NCBI GenBank assembly: GCA_937136455.1
Contig: CAKZOO010000138.1
Span: 1 to 34,441, forward strand
Origin: an uncultured Flavobacteriaceae bacterium
Lineage (GTDB): Bacteria > Bacteroidota > Bacteroidia > Flavobacteriales > Flavobacteriaceae
Reading direction: 5' to 3'
Length of the DNA: 34,441 bases
In this document: positions 22,718 through 29,578 of the stretch, piece after piece
How the letters are laid out: every line of letters starts with the position of its first letter
Numbering within the stretch: position 1 is the stretch's first letter
Position numbers and translations under genes: made by a program
Notes under the pieces: model-generated
Databases searched by the model: none
What the model was told of the DNA's origin: nothing
The model's input: only the letters and a program-made list of their open reading frames with translations

Positions 22718-23317
22718 ATGAAATATCTAAAAAACAAAATAACAGAAGAGGTTGTTGCTGCGGATTCTTTCGGCTCAAGCTTTTATAATGGTGATTGGGT
22801 AGAATTAACTAGTAATGAAATAGTTGAGTACAAACTTCAAGAGACCAAAGATGAAAAATTAAAAGAGCTTAAACAAGTAAGGGACAAAACAAATATATTA
22901 CCCATAGATACTTTACAAGGTTATGAAATTATTGATGGCGTTAAATCTAATACACTTGTTGGCTTTAGGTTTTTAACTGAACCAACTGGAAACCCAGTAA
23001 CAGAACCAACTTCTATTCTTTTTGGTACATTACTAGCTGCTGCTGCTAATCCTGAATTTTCCCTTACATATTCAGGCACTATTATAAATGAAGATAATTC
23101 TTTAAGAAAAGGTTATATAGCAATCAATGGGGCGTTAGCAGGCTCTATTCAAATGCACATTGCTGCCAGAGCAACAAACAACATAACTATTTGTAACGAT
23201 ATTGAGGGTCAAATAGAAGCCGCTTCTTCTATTGAAGAGTTAGGCAATATTAATATTCAGTATAACGATAACTTAACTAGATTTTTGCAATCCTCTATTT
23301 TAAAAAGTCAAAGCTAA
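22718..23317 (+). CDS. Tail-fibre-associated or chaperone-like protein
   Basis: 199 residues directly after the fibre gene. The N-terminus (MKYLKNKITEEVVAADSFGS) and the helical segment KDEKLKELKQVRDKTNILPI resemble fibre assembly proteins of the DUF4376 type. The C-terminal IEGQIEAASSIEELGNINIQ also fits that pattern. A middle beta/Ala-rich part could instead belong to a fibre tip. It probably helps fibre trimerisation or decorates the fibre. Confidence 0.5.
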   Translation: MKYLKNKITEEVVAADSFGSSFYNGDWVELTSNEIVEYKLQETKDEKLKELKQVRDKTNILPIDTLQGYEIIDGVKSNTLVGFRFLTEPTGNPVTEPTSILFGTLLAAAANPEFSLTYSGTIINEDNSLRKGYIAINGALAGSIQMHIAARATNNITICNDIEGQIEAASSIEELGNINIQYNDNLTRFLQSSILKSQS

Positions 23318-23324
23318 ATTAGTG

Positions 23325-23337
23325 TCTCATTATGAGA
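23325..23337. repeat. Short perfect dyad before the lysis genes
   Basis: TCTCAT-T-ATGAGA is a 13-base palindrome between the fibre-associated gene and the first lysis-region gene, 13 bases upstream of the ATG at 23350. The loop is too short for an RNA hairpin, so if functional it is more likely a protein-binding site. Confidence 0.35.
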
Positions 23338-23349
23338 AAATAGAAAAAT

Positions 23350-23736
23350 ATGTTTACTTCTTTTAAAGATTTTCTTGCTCCTTTATTAGCTATAACTTTA
23401 CCTATTCTTGGCGGCTTTATTAAGCTTATTCAATATATTTTGAGGATAGAAAAAGATTCTATGAAAAAGCTTATAGAGGTGAAAGCTAAAGAATTTGAGG
23501 CAAAGCTTGATAAACAAGCACTTGAACAAACCAAAGAAAGAGCAAAATTAGCAACTTATTTAAAGACTTATTTAAAAGATGAGTTAAGAAAAGAAGCTAG
23601 GGATATAGAAGATAAGGTTGTTTCAAGGGTTATTACTCACACTAATAATAATCTTGGTAAGAAATTAGATAAGTTTAATAATAATATTAATAAGGTTTTA
23701 CGAAATAAAAAGTTAAGCGATTCAATTATAGATTAA
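23350..23736 (+). CDS. Membrane-anchored coiled-coil protein at the head of the lysis region
   Basis: 128 residues. A membrane segment at about 9-28 (LAPLLAITLPILGGFIKLIQ) is followed by a long highly charged helix (EAKLDKQALEQTKERAKLAT; DELRKEARDIEDKVVSRV). The layout, one N-terminal anchor plus a coiled coil, fits a holin-associated or spanin-like factor. The proper spanin pair lies further on. Assignment to lysis comes from position. Confidence 0.5.
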   Translation: MFTSFKDFLAPLLAITLPILGGFIKLIQYILRIEKDSMKKLIEVKAKEFEAKLDKQALEQTKERAKLATYLKTYLKDELRKEARDIEDKVVSRVITHTNNNLGKKLDKFNNNINKVLRNKKLSDSIID

Positions 23737-24417
23737 ATGATTAAAACATTAAACCTTAAATATTTAGACAAGCAATATACGGTTGACCATTTACATAAAG
23801 AAATTAATAGCTTAGACCAGAGCAAGCTGCATCTGCTTTTTTATGTACAGAATTTCAACTTATCCCCAACTTTTCTATTAACTAGAATAGTTCATAAAAT
23901 AAATGGTGATTTTCCTATAGACCACGTTGGGTGGATTTCTCGCTTTATACCAGATACAAGCACTAATAACATTATAGCTAAAACATTTGATGCTTTACCA
24001 TCAGGGCTAGAAGAAAATAATTTAATAGACCAAATCAAGAATTATAAAGGCAGGGTTTTTATAGCAACGCTAGGAACAGTAGATAAGAAGAAGGCTAAGG
24101 CTTTTGAAAAAGAATTTTTGCATTTACCTTATAGCCATGTTCATGCTGCACTATCTGGTTTAGATACTAAAAAAATCAAGCTACTAGAAAATATTTTAAG
24201 AGATAATTCTTTAGATAATGAACTAGTTTTGGAAAATGTTAAATATCAATCAGATGTAATGTTTTGTTCATTTGTAGCAATCCTTATGTTATTAGATCAA
24301 GGCTATGAAAGCTTTGGGATTGAAAATGATAGAACCTTTGAAATGACCCCTTTTAATATTTTGCAAATTGCTCACAAACATTTGACTGAACCCTTAAGGC
24401 TTTTACATAGAAGATGA
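23737..24417 (+). CDS. Permuted NlpC/P60-type (YiiX-like) cysteine hydrolase
   Basis: 226 residues. IDHVGWISRF (about 66-75) carries the likely catalytic His, and MFCSFVAILM (about 180-189) the likely Cys. His before Cys is the order of circularly permuted NlpC/P60 (papain-like) enzymes such as YiiX. LPYSHVHAAL and the ENDRTFEMTPFNILQIAH ending also fit. It could cut peptidoglycan peptides or lipids. It begins at the base after the previous stop, and a holin-like ORF overlaps its end. Confidence 0.6.
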   Translation: MIKTLNLKYLDKQYTVDHLHKEINSLDQSKLHLLFYVQNFNLSPTFLLTRIVHKINGDFPIDHVGWISRFIPDTSTNNIIAKTFDALPSGLEENNLIDQIKNYKGRVFIATLGTVDKKKAKAFEKEFLHLPYSHVHAALSGLDTKKIKLLENILRDNSLDNELVLENVKYQSDVMFCSFVAILMLLDQGYESFGIENDRTFEMTPFNILQIAHKHLTEPLRLLHRR

Positions 24418-24584
24418 ACCCAGATTATAAAGGTATTATAGAAACAATATTAAATTATCTAGACCGTCACAAGTGGCAAGCAAGATGTGTGGCAGTGGCT
24501 TTTTCTGTGTCCATGGTATTCAGTAGTTTGGCAGCTTTTCTTTTTGCAATAAGTTATGTAATAACAAAATTTAATGGCGTATGA
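24414..24584 (+). CDS. Holin-like membrane protein (56 aa)
   Basis: ATG 24414 overlaps the preceding stop (ATGA), and the TGA at 24582-24584 overlaps the next start (ATGA). The 56 residues have a charged N-terminal 25 and one or two hydrophobic stretches (RCVAVAFSVSMVFSSLAAFL then FAISYVITKF). Size, position right before the spanins, and tight coupling make it the best holin candidate here. Confidence 0.6.
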   Translation: MNPDYKGIIETILNYLDRHKWQARCVAVAFSVSMVFSSLAAFLFAISYVITKFNGV

Positions 24585-24829
24585 ATTATTTTTTAAAGTT
24601 GCTTTCAGGCTTGGGAGCTTTTTTTCTTAGTATCTTTGTAATTTTTAAAAGCGGTAAAAAACAAGGAAAGGTTGAGGCTACTCAAGAAATTAACAAAAAA
24701 ATTAAAAAGCAAAAAAACAAAGTTATAAAAAATGATAAGAAGCTTAAAAAAGAAATTGCTGATACTACTTTTAGCGAGCGTATTAAGTGGTTGCAACAGC
24801 ACGCCAAAAATAGACGCAAGTCTAATTGA
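24581..24829 (+). CDS. Inner-membrane spanin (Rz-like)
   Basis: 82 residues: a membrane anchor at about 6-23 (KLLSGLGAFFLSIFVIFKSG) followed by a Lys-rich coiled coil exposed to the periplasm. The o-spanin gene starts inside it in another frame, the classic Rz/Rz1 nesting. After endolysin action the pair fuses inner and outer membranes. Confidence 0.78.
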   Translation: MNYFLKLLSGLGAFFLSIFVIFKSGKKQGKVEATQEINKKIKKQKNKVIKNDKKLKKEIADTTFSERIKWLQQHAKNRRKSN

Positions 24830-25037
24830 TACCTTTTGCACTAATTATTCTCGAATAGCTTTTGAAGAAATGAGCGATAAAGCTGTTAATCATTGGCACA
24901 AGGAAATATCAGAATTAGCTTATATCAAATATAATAATTCTTTTAAATCTGCTAAAGAAGAATATATGTTTTTTATATTAAATTCTGTTTATGAAAATGA
25001 AAAATTATATTCAGATAAAAAATGTTATAATAAATGA
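24732..25037 (+). CDS. Outer-membrane lipoprotein spanin (Rz1-like)
   Basis: 101 residues. A signal peptide (KKKLLILLLASVLSGC) ends in the lipobox LSGC, cut before Cys-21. The gene starts within the Rz-like gene in a different frame and extends 208 bases beyond it. The mature part is longer (about 80 residues) than a typical Rz1 and has two further cysteines. It ends overlapping the endolysin start (ATGA). An outer membrane in the host is implied. Confidence 0.78.
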   Translation: MIRSLKKKLLILLLASVLSGCNSTPKIDASLIDTFCTNYSRIAFEEMSDKAVNHWHKEISELAYIKYNNSFKSAKEEYMFFILNSVYENEKLYSDKKCYNK

Positions 25038-25618
25038 TTAAGTTTATAAAATATCTTTCACGCTTTTTTTTCAAAAAGAAAAAGCCAAGTTATGTTTTCC
25101 CTCATGACCCTATCCAAACTAGCTCTATTAGAATACACGAACTGAACAGACCTAACTTTAAGGCAATAGAATTTTATCAATCTGATACCGCTGAAGATAA
25201 CGACATAGACAACACACCTAAAGAACAGTATATACTTTTTAATCTCATGAAAACTGCTGATATGATTCAGCACTTTCATTTATTTGTCCAAACAAAATTT
25301 CCAAATCAAAGGGTGAGAATTAAAATAACTAGTGGATATAGAAATGATGCAACTAATAAATTAGTTGGTGGTTCTCCAACCTCTGCACATTTAACAGGTT
25401 TAGCATTAGATATAAAAATTATAATCGATAATATTGCTTTGTCCGCTGAAAAAACAGCTATATTATACAATGATTCTGAACTAACATTTGATCAAATATT
25501 GATAGAAACTGGAATTTGTCACATTGGCTATAAAGATGATGATAGAGATAATAGAAAAGAAATAAGCCTGGCTACTTTTAGAAACAGAACATGGAAATTA
25601 AAGCCTTATAAAATATAA
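25034..25618 (+). CDS. M15-type peptidase endolysin
   Basis: 194 residues. The zinc peptidase core is clear: SGYRNDATNKLVGG, then SAHLTGLALDIKI (S-x-H-x-x-G-x-A-x-D, with His and Asp zinc ligands) and a later CHIGYKD (third His). This is the L,D/D,D-carboxypeptidase (VanY/Ply-like M15A) fold used by phages to cut peptidoglycan peptides. The first 20 residues are very basic and aromatic, without a true signal peptide. It is the main lysis enzyme of this genome. Confidence 0.85.
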   Translation: MIKFIKYLSRFFFKKKKPSYVFPHDPIQTSSIRIHELNRPNFKAIEFYQSDTAEDNDIDNTPKEQYILFNLMKTADMIQHFHLFVQTKFPNQRVRIKITSGYRNDATNKLVGGSPTSAHLTGLALDIKIIIDNIALSAEKTAILYNDSELTFDQILIETGICHIGYKDDDRDNRKEISLATFRNRTWKLKPYKI

Positions 25619-25632
25619 TTTGTATTGTTACA

Positions 25633-25860
25633 ATGCCAAACAATGTTAAAATTAGAATAGATGCACTAATACTATTTAGTACCGTTTTGATTTCTCTTTT
25701 AATTTTTGCTGTTCAAATTCAGTTTAGCCAAATAAAAGAAATATTTATTAATGTTAGATCTTCTTTAGATAAGTTGGAAGAGAGGGTTTACATTTTAGAG
25801 ACCGAAGTAGTGCCAAAAGAATTTATATTAAATCATGAACTCTTACTTCAAAAACGTTGA
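25633..25860 (+). CDS. Single-pass membrane protein with coiled coil (75 aa)
   Basis: 75 residues. Membrane segment at about 9-29 (IDALILFSTVLISLLIFAVQ), then a helix with heptads (LDKLEERVYILETEVV). It lies between endolysin and nuclease. It could be a second holin or antiholin, or a membrane partner for lysis. The A-rich leader TTGTTACA precedes the ATG. Confidence 0.5.
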   Translation: MPNNVKIRIDALILFSTVLISLLIFAVQIQFSQIKEIFINVRSSLDKLEERVYILETEVVPKEFILNHELLLQKR

Positions 25861-25876
25861 TAATTTTTAAAATACA

Positions 25877-26287
25877 ATGATTCTATTTTTAGTAATTCTC
25901 GTATTAAGTTTAAGCAATGCACAAGCAAATACAACTTATGATTTTACTATTAAAGAAGTATATGACGGTGATACTATCAAGATAAAAGAAACCTATTTAA
26001 ACACATTGCCTTTATCTGTAAGAATAAGAGGTATAGACACGCCAGAAAAAAGCTATAGAGCAAAGTGTACCTCAGAAAAGAAACTTGCTTCTAAGGCTAC
26101 TAAAAAGCTAAAGAATATAATAAAAGAAAGTGACATCATTTATTATAAAAATGTTAGTTGGGATAAATATGGCGGTAGAATATTAGCTGATATGTATAAT
26201 AAGAAAGGTAACATAGCCGATCAAATGATAGAGTCAGGTTTAGCTCGTAGATATAATGGAGGTAAAAAGAAAGGTTGGTGCGATTAG
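25877..26287 (+). CDS. Secreted staphylococcal-nuclease-like (thermonuclease) protein
   Basis: 136 residues. The N-terminal signal peptide (MILFLVILVLSLSNAQANTT) probably cuts after AQA. The SNase fold follows: VYDGDTIKI, VRIRGIDTPEKSY (catalytic Arg and Glu), WDKYGGRILADMY (second Arg), and the end motif ADQMIESGLARRYNGG. Calcium-dependent cleavage of DNA and RNA outside the cytoplasm is expected. It lies in the lysis cassette, so it may digest host DNA released at lysis. A role against host or competing DNA in the periplasm is possible. Confidence 0.88.
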   Translation: MILFLVILVLSLSNAQANTTYDFTIKEVYDGDTIKIKETYLNTLPLSVRIRGIDTPEKSYRAKCTSEKKLASKATKKLKNIIKESDIIYYKNVSWDKYGGRILADMYNKKGNIADQMIESGLARRYNGGKKKGWCD

Positions 26288-26397
26288 ATAAGTTTAAAAA
26301 AACATGGTTCAGGTTAGGGCTTGACAAAACATATATTTATTTTATCCCCTTGATCGTAATATTAATTGCTTTTTGTTTACAATGGGTCTTCTTCTAA
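26278..26397 (+). CDS. Small membrane protein at the end of the rightward block (39 aa, GTG start)
   Basis: GTG 26278 overlaps the nuclease end in another frame, with GGAGG upstream. The 39 residues have a basic N-terminus and one membrane segment (YIYFIPLIVILIAFCLQWVF). It is the last rightward gene before the convergence point. Its place makes it another holin or lysis-timing candidate. The short length keeps confidence modest. Confidence 0.45.
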   Translation: MRLDKFKKTWFRLGLDKTYIYFIPLIVILIAFCLQWVFF

Positions 26398-26423
26398 CTC
26401 TTGCTACTTGTTCATTATTTATT
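26398..26423. other. Convergence point of the two transcription blocks
   Basis: Only 26 bases separate the last rightward ORF and the last leftward gene. I see no hairpin or T-tract of terminator type, so transcripts may run into each other or stop by other means. Confidence 0.5.
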
Positions 26424-26621
26424 TTAATGATTCTCTAGTATCTCATTAGCCTTGCAACTGTCCACAATAAAACTCATTAACTCCCCTTCATCTGAATAAA
26501 TAGGACTAATAACAGCTTCGCCTTCCCAGTTTAAAAACTTATCCCAAAACTCATGGAAATCTTTTTTATCTTCAGTGTCAAAATCTAGTGATAAATTATA
26601 TACCTTTATTTCAGCCATCAC
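26424..26621 (-). CDS. Unknown small acidic protein (65 aa)
   Basis: 65 residues, acidic and aromatic (DFDTEDKKDFHEFWDKFLNW; GEAVISPIYSDEGELMSFIV). Last gene of the leftward block; it overlaps the previous gene by 11 bases. No motif. The acidity and small size would suit a protein that binds a host factor, but nothing specific supports that. Confidence 0.6.
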   Translation of the reverse strand: MMAEIKVYNLSLDFDTEDKKDFHEFWDKFLNWEGEAVISPIYSDEGELMSFIVDSCKANEILENH

Positions 26622-26796
26622 TTTTCTTGTTAGTTAAAAATCCTTTTCCATTACACTTAGGGCAATTAACTTTATACTTAGTGTTTATCATGCGATCAAA
26701 TATATTAAGAATACCAAAGCCTAACAGCCCGAAGTTATCACCATCTCTTTTATATATATAACCCTTTCCTTTACACTCAGGGCAATTAACGCTCAT
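26611..26796 (-). CDS. DnaJ-type zinc-finger protein (61 aa)
   Basis: 61 residues with two CxxCxGxG motifs: CPECKGKGYIYK (about 5-16) and CPKCNGKGFL (about 45-54), the zinc-binding repeats of the DnaJ cysteine-rich domain. No J domain is present. Short proteins of this type occur in phages and may bind unfolded protein or nucleic acid. Overlaps both neighbours by 11 bases. Confidence 0.72.
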   Translation of the reverse strand: MSVNCPECKGKGYIYKRDGDNFGLLGFGILNIFDRMINTKYKVNCPKCNGKGFLTNKKSDG

Positions 26797-27265
26797 TACC
26801 TACTATGAATCTATCGTCCGTATCTCTTGGCGCAGTATCATTTAATCTATGCACAACATTGCGAGGAATAGCAGGGCTAGGTAAAGGTGGTAATTCGCTT
26901 GGAGTTTCTACAGGGTTTTGGGGTCTTAATCTGGGCGGCAAAGTAATATCTGTTTCTGAATGAACCAACTTATCTATTTCATAATTTAAAAATTCAAGTA
27001 ATTCATGCCTTTCTAGGTAAACAGCTAAATCATAAGCATAGTTTAAATAATAATCAGACTTGTATAAATTCCTTGCTTTTAGTACATCATCTTGAATAGA
27101 TTTAACATCACCATACATGATAGCCACATTTAATATATTAGTTTCAAGCATATCAACATTTTCCATAGTATAATTTGCAATACCTGTCTTAGACTGTAAT
27201 ATATCCTTTAACTTTTTAGAGTCATTAGTAGCCACAGCCATAGCTATTGTCGTTTCTTCTGTCAT
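26786..27265 (-). CDS. Ankyrin-like helical protein with Pro-rich tail (159 aa)
   Basis: 159 residues. Residues 1-90 show degenerate ankyrin-like units: AVATNDSKKLKDILQ, ILNVAIMYGDVKSIQDDVL, and AYDLAVYLERHELLEFLNYE. Residues 100-140 are Pro-rich (LPPRLRPQNPVETPSELPPL), a likely flexible linker. No enzyme motif. This would be the second ankyrin-type protein of the genome, now in the early block. The assignment is by pattern and is less certain than at 9588-9830. Confidence 0.55.
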   Translation of the reverse strand: MTEETTIAMAVATNDSKKLKDILQSKTGIANYTMENVDMLETNILNVAIMYGDVKSIQDDVLKARNLYKSDYYLNYAYDLAVYLERHELLEFLNYEIDKLVHSETDITLPPRLRPQNPVETPSELPPLPSPAIPRNVVHRLNDTAPRDTDDRFIVGNER

Positions 27266-27277
27266 AAGTTTATAATT

Positions 27278-27625
27278 TTAATTAGTAAGTGCATCTAAAA
27301 TTACTAAAAAATATTCCTGCCCTTTTGGCACTTTTATTTTTCTAATACACGCTTCAAAAATATCTTTGTCATTAAACCCATATTTCTTTTGTAAGATATC
27401 TTGCAAGGGCTTGATTGGATTATCCCAGTCACTAAGACTATTGCTTAAGCCAAATTCAAACCTTATTTTATAGGGCGGTTCTGGTATATCTTTTTGCGGT
27501 AAACATAATATTAACTCCCTCTCATAGTCTTTATACGCCTTAGTTTTGAACCGTTTTCCTTGCCAACACTCATTAACTGATAAGGGTTTTATGTTATAAC
27601 GTACACTAAAAGGGTACTTCATCAT
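27278..27625 (-). CDS. rusA: RusA-type Holliday junction resolvase
   Basis: 115 residues, the normal RusA size. Conserved pattern: PFSVRYNIKPLSVNECWQGK, the core DWDNPIKPLQDILQ with the metal-binding Asp residues, and a C-terminal basic strand. It resolves branched DNA from replication and recombination before packaging. Its first codons overlap the 3' end of the upstream gene by 20 bases: ATGATGAAGTACCC is shared, reading MMKYP here and DDEVP there. A start at the second ATG is equally possible. Confidence 0.86.
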   Translation of the reverse strand: MMKYPFSVRYNIKPLSVNECWQGKRFKTKAYKDYERELILCLPQKDIPEPPYKIRFEFGLSNSLSDWDNPIKPLQDILQKKYGFNDKDIFEACIRKIKVPKGQEYFLVILDALTN

Positions 27626-27953
27626 CTATAATACTATCAGGTTGGTAACCATTACCCTTTGCTACATTGTGATTATCTACTGGCTTTATTTGTTGCTTAT
27701 CACCTTTGAAAGAAGGTTTAATTGTGCCTGTATAATATACTAGACCACTTTTAGCGGTAGCTTTGTAAACCCCTACTTCATAGTCCATAGCCTCGTATTC
27801 CCCAGTGGCGGGGTTCTTAATATTCATATTTATAACCCCCCTATATTCTGGTTCACTAATTACTTTGCCATTATGTTCTACAATGCTACCATCTTTTCTT
27901 TTAATTGGTTGCCCTGCTTTTTTATTCTTAAATAAAGATAATCTATTTTTCAT
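27606..27953 (-). CDS. Single-strand DNA-binding-like protein with SSB acidic tip
   Basis: 115 residues. The protein ends SIIDDEVPF, the acidic tip by which SSB recruits partner enzymes. Before it lies a beta-rich stretch (EYRGVINMNIKNPATGEYEA; GVYKATAKSGLVYYTGTIKP), as in short OB-like single-strand binding proteins. It probably coats single strands for annealing by the Sak3-like protein and hands over to RusA. Confidence 0.65.
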   Translation of the reverse strand: MKNRLSLFKNKKAGQPIKRKDGSIVEHNGKVISEPEYRGVINMNIKNPATGEYEAMDYEVGVYKATAKSGLVYYTGTIKPSFKGDKQQIKPVDNHNVAKGNGYQPDSIIDDEVPF

Positions 27954-27975
27954 ATAATATTTATTTAGTTACCAA

Positions 27976-28008
27976 GGGGGGAATAGTAAAACAATGAAAA
28001 ACCCCCCC
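27976..28008. repeat. G-tract/C-tract hairpin between leftward genes
   Basis: GGGGGG (27976-27981) and CCCCCCC (28002-28008) could form a 6-bp stem with a 20-base loop on either strand. Such homopolymer G runs stand out in this A+T-rich genome. It sits between the possible NinB-like gene and the SSB-like gene. It may be a processing or pausing site. No T-run follows on the leftward strand, so it is not a standard terminator. Confidence 0.5.
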
Positions 28009-28014
28009 AAAAAA

Positions 28015-28554
28015 CTAACTGTAATATTTTATTAATTCCTCCATCTCTTTTGTTTCTATTTTAATTTCATGCCAGCCCATATCTCTTGCCATTGCCTCAA
28101 AGTTAGTAATTAAATCAATCATTTCTTCTTTAGTAGCAGTGGCAAAACTTCTTGGCAGCATTAAAGTTTCCTGTAATTTCCTAACCAAAAAATTAAACTC
28201 AGTAAAAGTCATTTTTTTGCCTAGCCCCTCTTTCTCTTTCCTTATCTTTAAAGCTTCCTTAAAAGCCTCTACATCATTAGCAAGCCTCAAGAAATTAAAC
28301 CTATACTTAATAGACTCCTTAGCCATCTCTAAGCTGAATTTATAGCCTTGTGATTCTGTTAGTCTATTAGCATATAAACTACAAAGCTTATGAATAGCTT
28401 TTAATTGCGGATAAGTTTTGCTCTCATCATCAAGGCTAAACTCAACAGTAAAGTTCAGCCCCTTTTGCAAATACTTTACAAGCTCATTACTAACCTGTGC
28501 TTGATAAGTTCCAAAATTGGATTTGTCATTGACTGAAAAATATATTTTAGTCAT
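28015..28554 (-). CDS. Possible NinB/Orf-like recombination protein
   Basis: 179 residues. SLDDESKTYPQLKAIHKLCS resembles the RS-x-x-QN-LW region of NinB, and SFATATKEEMIDLITNFEAM with ARDMGW its C-terminal region (T/S-x-x-M-x-x-F-x-x-L-I-x-x-x-x-x). NinB/Orf helps load recombinase onto SSB-coated DNA. The neighbours (SSB-like, RusA, Sak3-like) fit that pathway. The match is judged by eye. Confidence 0.5.
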   Translation of the reverse strand: MTKIYFSVNDKSNFGTYQAQVSNELVKYLQKGLNFTVEFSLDDESKTYPQLKAIHKLCSLYANRLTESQGYKFSLEMAKESIKYRFNFLRLANDVEAFKEALKIRKEKEGLGKKMTFTEFNFLVRKLQETLMLPRSFATATKEEMIDLITNFEAMARDMGWHEIKIETKEMEELIKYYS

Positions 28555-28560
28555 ATCACT

Positions 28561-28602
28561 TTATCTTCTTTTTATTAAATCTTTAAAACTTTCTTTATTC
28601 AT
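28561..28602 (-). CDS. 13-codon mini-ORF (MNKESFKDLIKRR)
   Basis: ATG 28602-28600 overlaps the upstream stop (ATGA), and the TAA at 28563-28561 comes 6 bases before the next start at 28554. It fills the gap between two genes exactly, as several other mini-ORFs do here. It may serve translation coupling more than produce a working peptide. Confidence 0.35.
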   Translation of the reverse strand: MNKESFKDLIKRR

Positions 28603-28814
28603 TTTGATTGTAAAATTTCTTTTAATATAACAATTTTATCTCCATCGCTCAAAGTATTTGGAGGTGTCATATCTGCACCATGGAAGCTATAAGCTTGACC
28701 ATGTTTATCAAAATATCTTTGCCAAGATTTAATCTCTTTTTCTATTAGGTTTTTTGGTTTCTTGCTCCAAACATTATAATAATTTTGATATAATAGTTCG
28801 TATTGATTAAGCAT
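28599..28814 (-). CDS. Unknown small protein (71 aa)
   Basis: 71 residues, aromatic at the start (MLNQYELLYQNYYNVWSKKP), with SWQRYFDKHGQAYSFHGADM in the middle. No motif recognised. Its start overlaps the stop of the 11-codon ORF at 28807-28842, so it is translated by coupling. Function unknown. Confidence 0.6.
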   Translation of the reverse strand: MLNQYELLYQNYYNVWSKKPKNLIEKEIKSWQRYFDKHGQAYSFHGADMTPPNTLSDGDKIVILKEILQSK

Positions 28815-28842
28815 TATCTCTTAATTCAATCCAATTACTCAT
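28807..28842 (-). CDS. 11-codon mini-ORF (MSNWIELRDNA) with strong ribosome site
   Basis: ATG 28842-28840 follows a full AGGAGG, which is rare in this genome. It overlaps the upstream stop (ATGA), and its own stop overlaps the next start. Stop and start codons interlock on both sides. The strong ribosome site suggests it is truly translated and feeds ribosomes to the next gene. Confidence 0.5.
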   Translation of the reverse strand: MSNWIELRDNA

Positions 28843-29252
28843 AATAAACCCTCCTTTTTTCTTATTATGTTAAGCCAAGACTCAACTTTTTTCTTCATTC
28901 TTTCTACTGCTTGCACCGCATCATCTGGTTTAGTAAATAATTTAAGTGCATATTCAGAAGGAATTTCTCTTTGTGCTAGGCTAAGATTAAAATTATTATA
29001 GTATGCGTAACATTTTGGTAATAACTCATAACCATAGTCCGTAGTCTCAGCAAATAAATGGTCTTCATCTGCATAGCCATTTATTTCATTAATTTTTACA
29101 TTATCAAGATAGTAATATACTTGTTTTTCAAAGTCTCTAAAATTAAAGTAATCAAGCCATTGTGAATAAAAAAGACCTTCATCAAACAAACAAAATTTAT
29201 CTAGTTCATCATTAAGATTAATAACTATCTCATATAATTTAACTTTTTTCAT
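28839..29252 (-). CDS. Unknown acidic protein (137 aa)
   Basis: 137 residues, rich in Tyr, Phe and acidic residues (LFDEGLFYSQWLDYFNFRDF; YADEDHLFAETTDYGYELLP). No enzyme motif is obvious. It overlaps the preceding gene by 4 bases. The acidic aromatic composition is reminiscent of DNA-mimic proteins, though no specific evidence supports that. Confidence 0.62.
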   Translation of the reverse strand: MKKVKLYEIVINLNDELDKFCLFDEGLFYSQWLDYFNFRDFEKQVYYYLDNVKINEINGYADEDHLFAETTDYGYELLPKCYAYYNNFNLSLAQREIPSEYALKLFTKPDDAVQAVERMKKKVESWLNIIRKKEGLL

Positions 29253-29578
29253 CTATCCTTTAATTCATTAAATTTCTTATCTCTCAGCATTTCTTTTTTA
29301 CCAAAATCAAGAGTAAAAATAGGCTCATTAACTACATTATAAAATATTATTTTATAATTACCCTTTTTATCTTGTGATTTATCATATGATAGCAGAGAAT
29401 TCCCATATCTTTGGATCTTTGCTGTTTTAACGATTAGATCAATAAGGGCATCAATTTTATTTTTTCCATATCCAATGTTGTTATTTAGAGTTCCTATAAA
29501 ACTTTTACTATATACTTGTATTTTATTATAAGATTCTTCATGAAATTTTAACTTTTCAAAAAATTCTCTATTCATCAC
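29249..29578 (-). CDS. Unknown protein (109 aa)
   Basis: 109 residues, basic, alpha/beta (FIGTLNNNIGYGKNKIDALI; KIIFYNVVNEPIFTLDFGKK). It starts ATG-ATG; the first overlaps the upstream stop. It is within the recombination and replication operon. Not recognised. Confidence 0.62.
   Translation of the reverse strand: MMNREFFEKLKFHEESYNKIQVYSKSFIGTLNNNIGYGKNKIDALIDLIVKTAKIQRYGNSLLSYDKSQDKKGNYKIIFYNVVNEPIFTLDFGKKEMLRDKKFNELKDR

Noticed and set aside
26325..26353. TTGACA with a possible -10 (TTTATC) near the end of the rightward block
   Set aside because: It would transcribe only into the convergent genes, the -10 is poor, and it lies within a coding frame for a membrane protein.
27992..28033. 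Rightward 13-codon ORF after AGTAAAACA, like the true leaders
   Set aside because: It lies in the loop and arm of the G/C-tract hairpin, opposes the operon and runs into a gene on the other strand. The leader match is probably chance.
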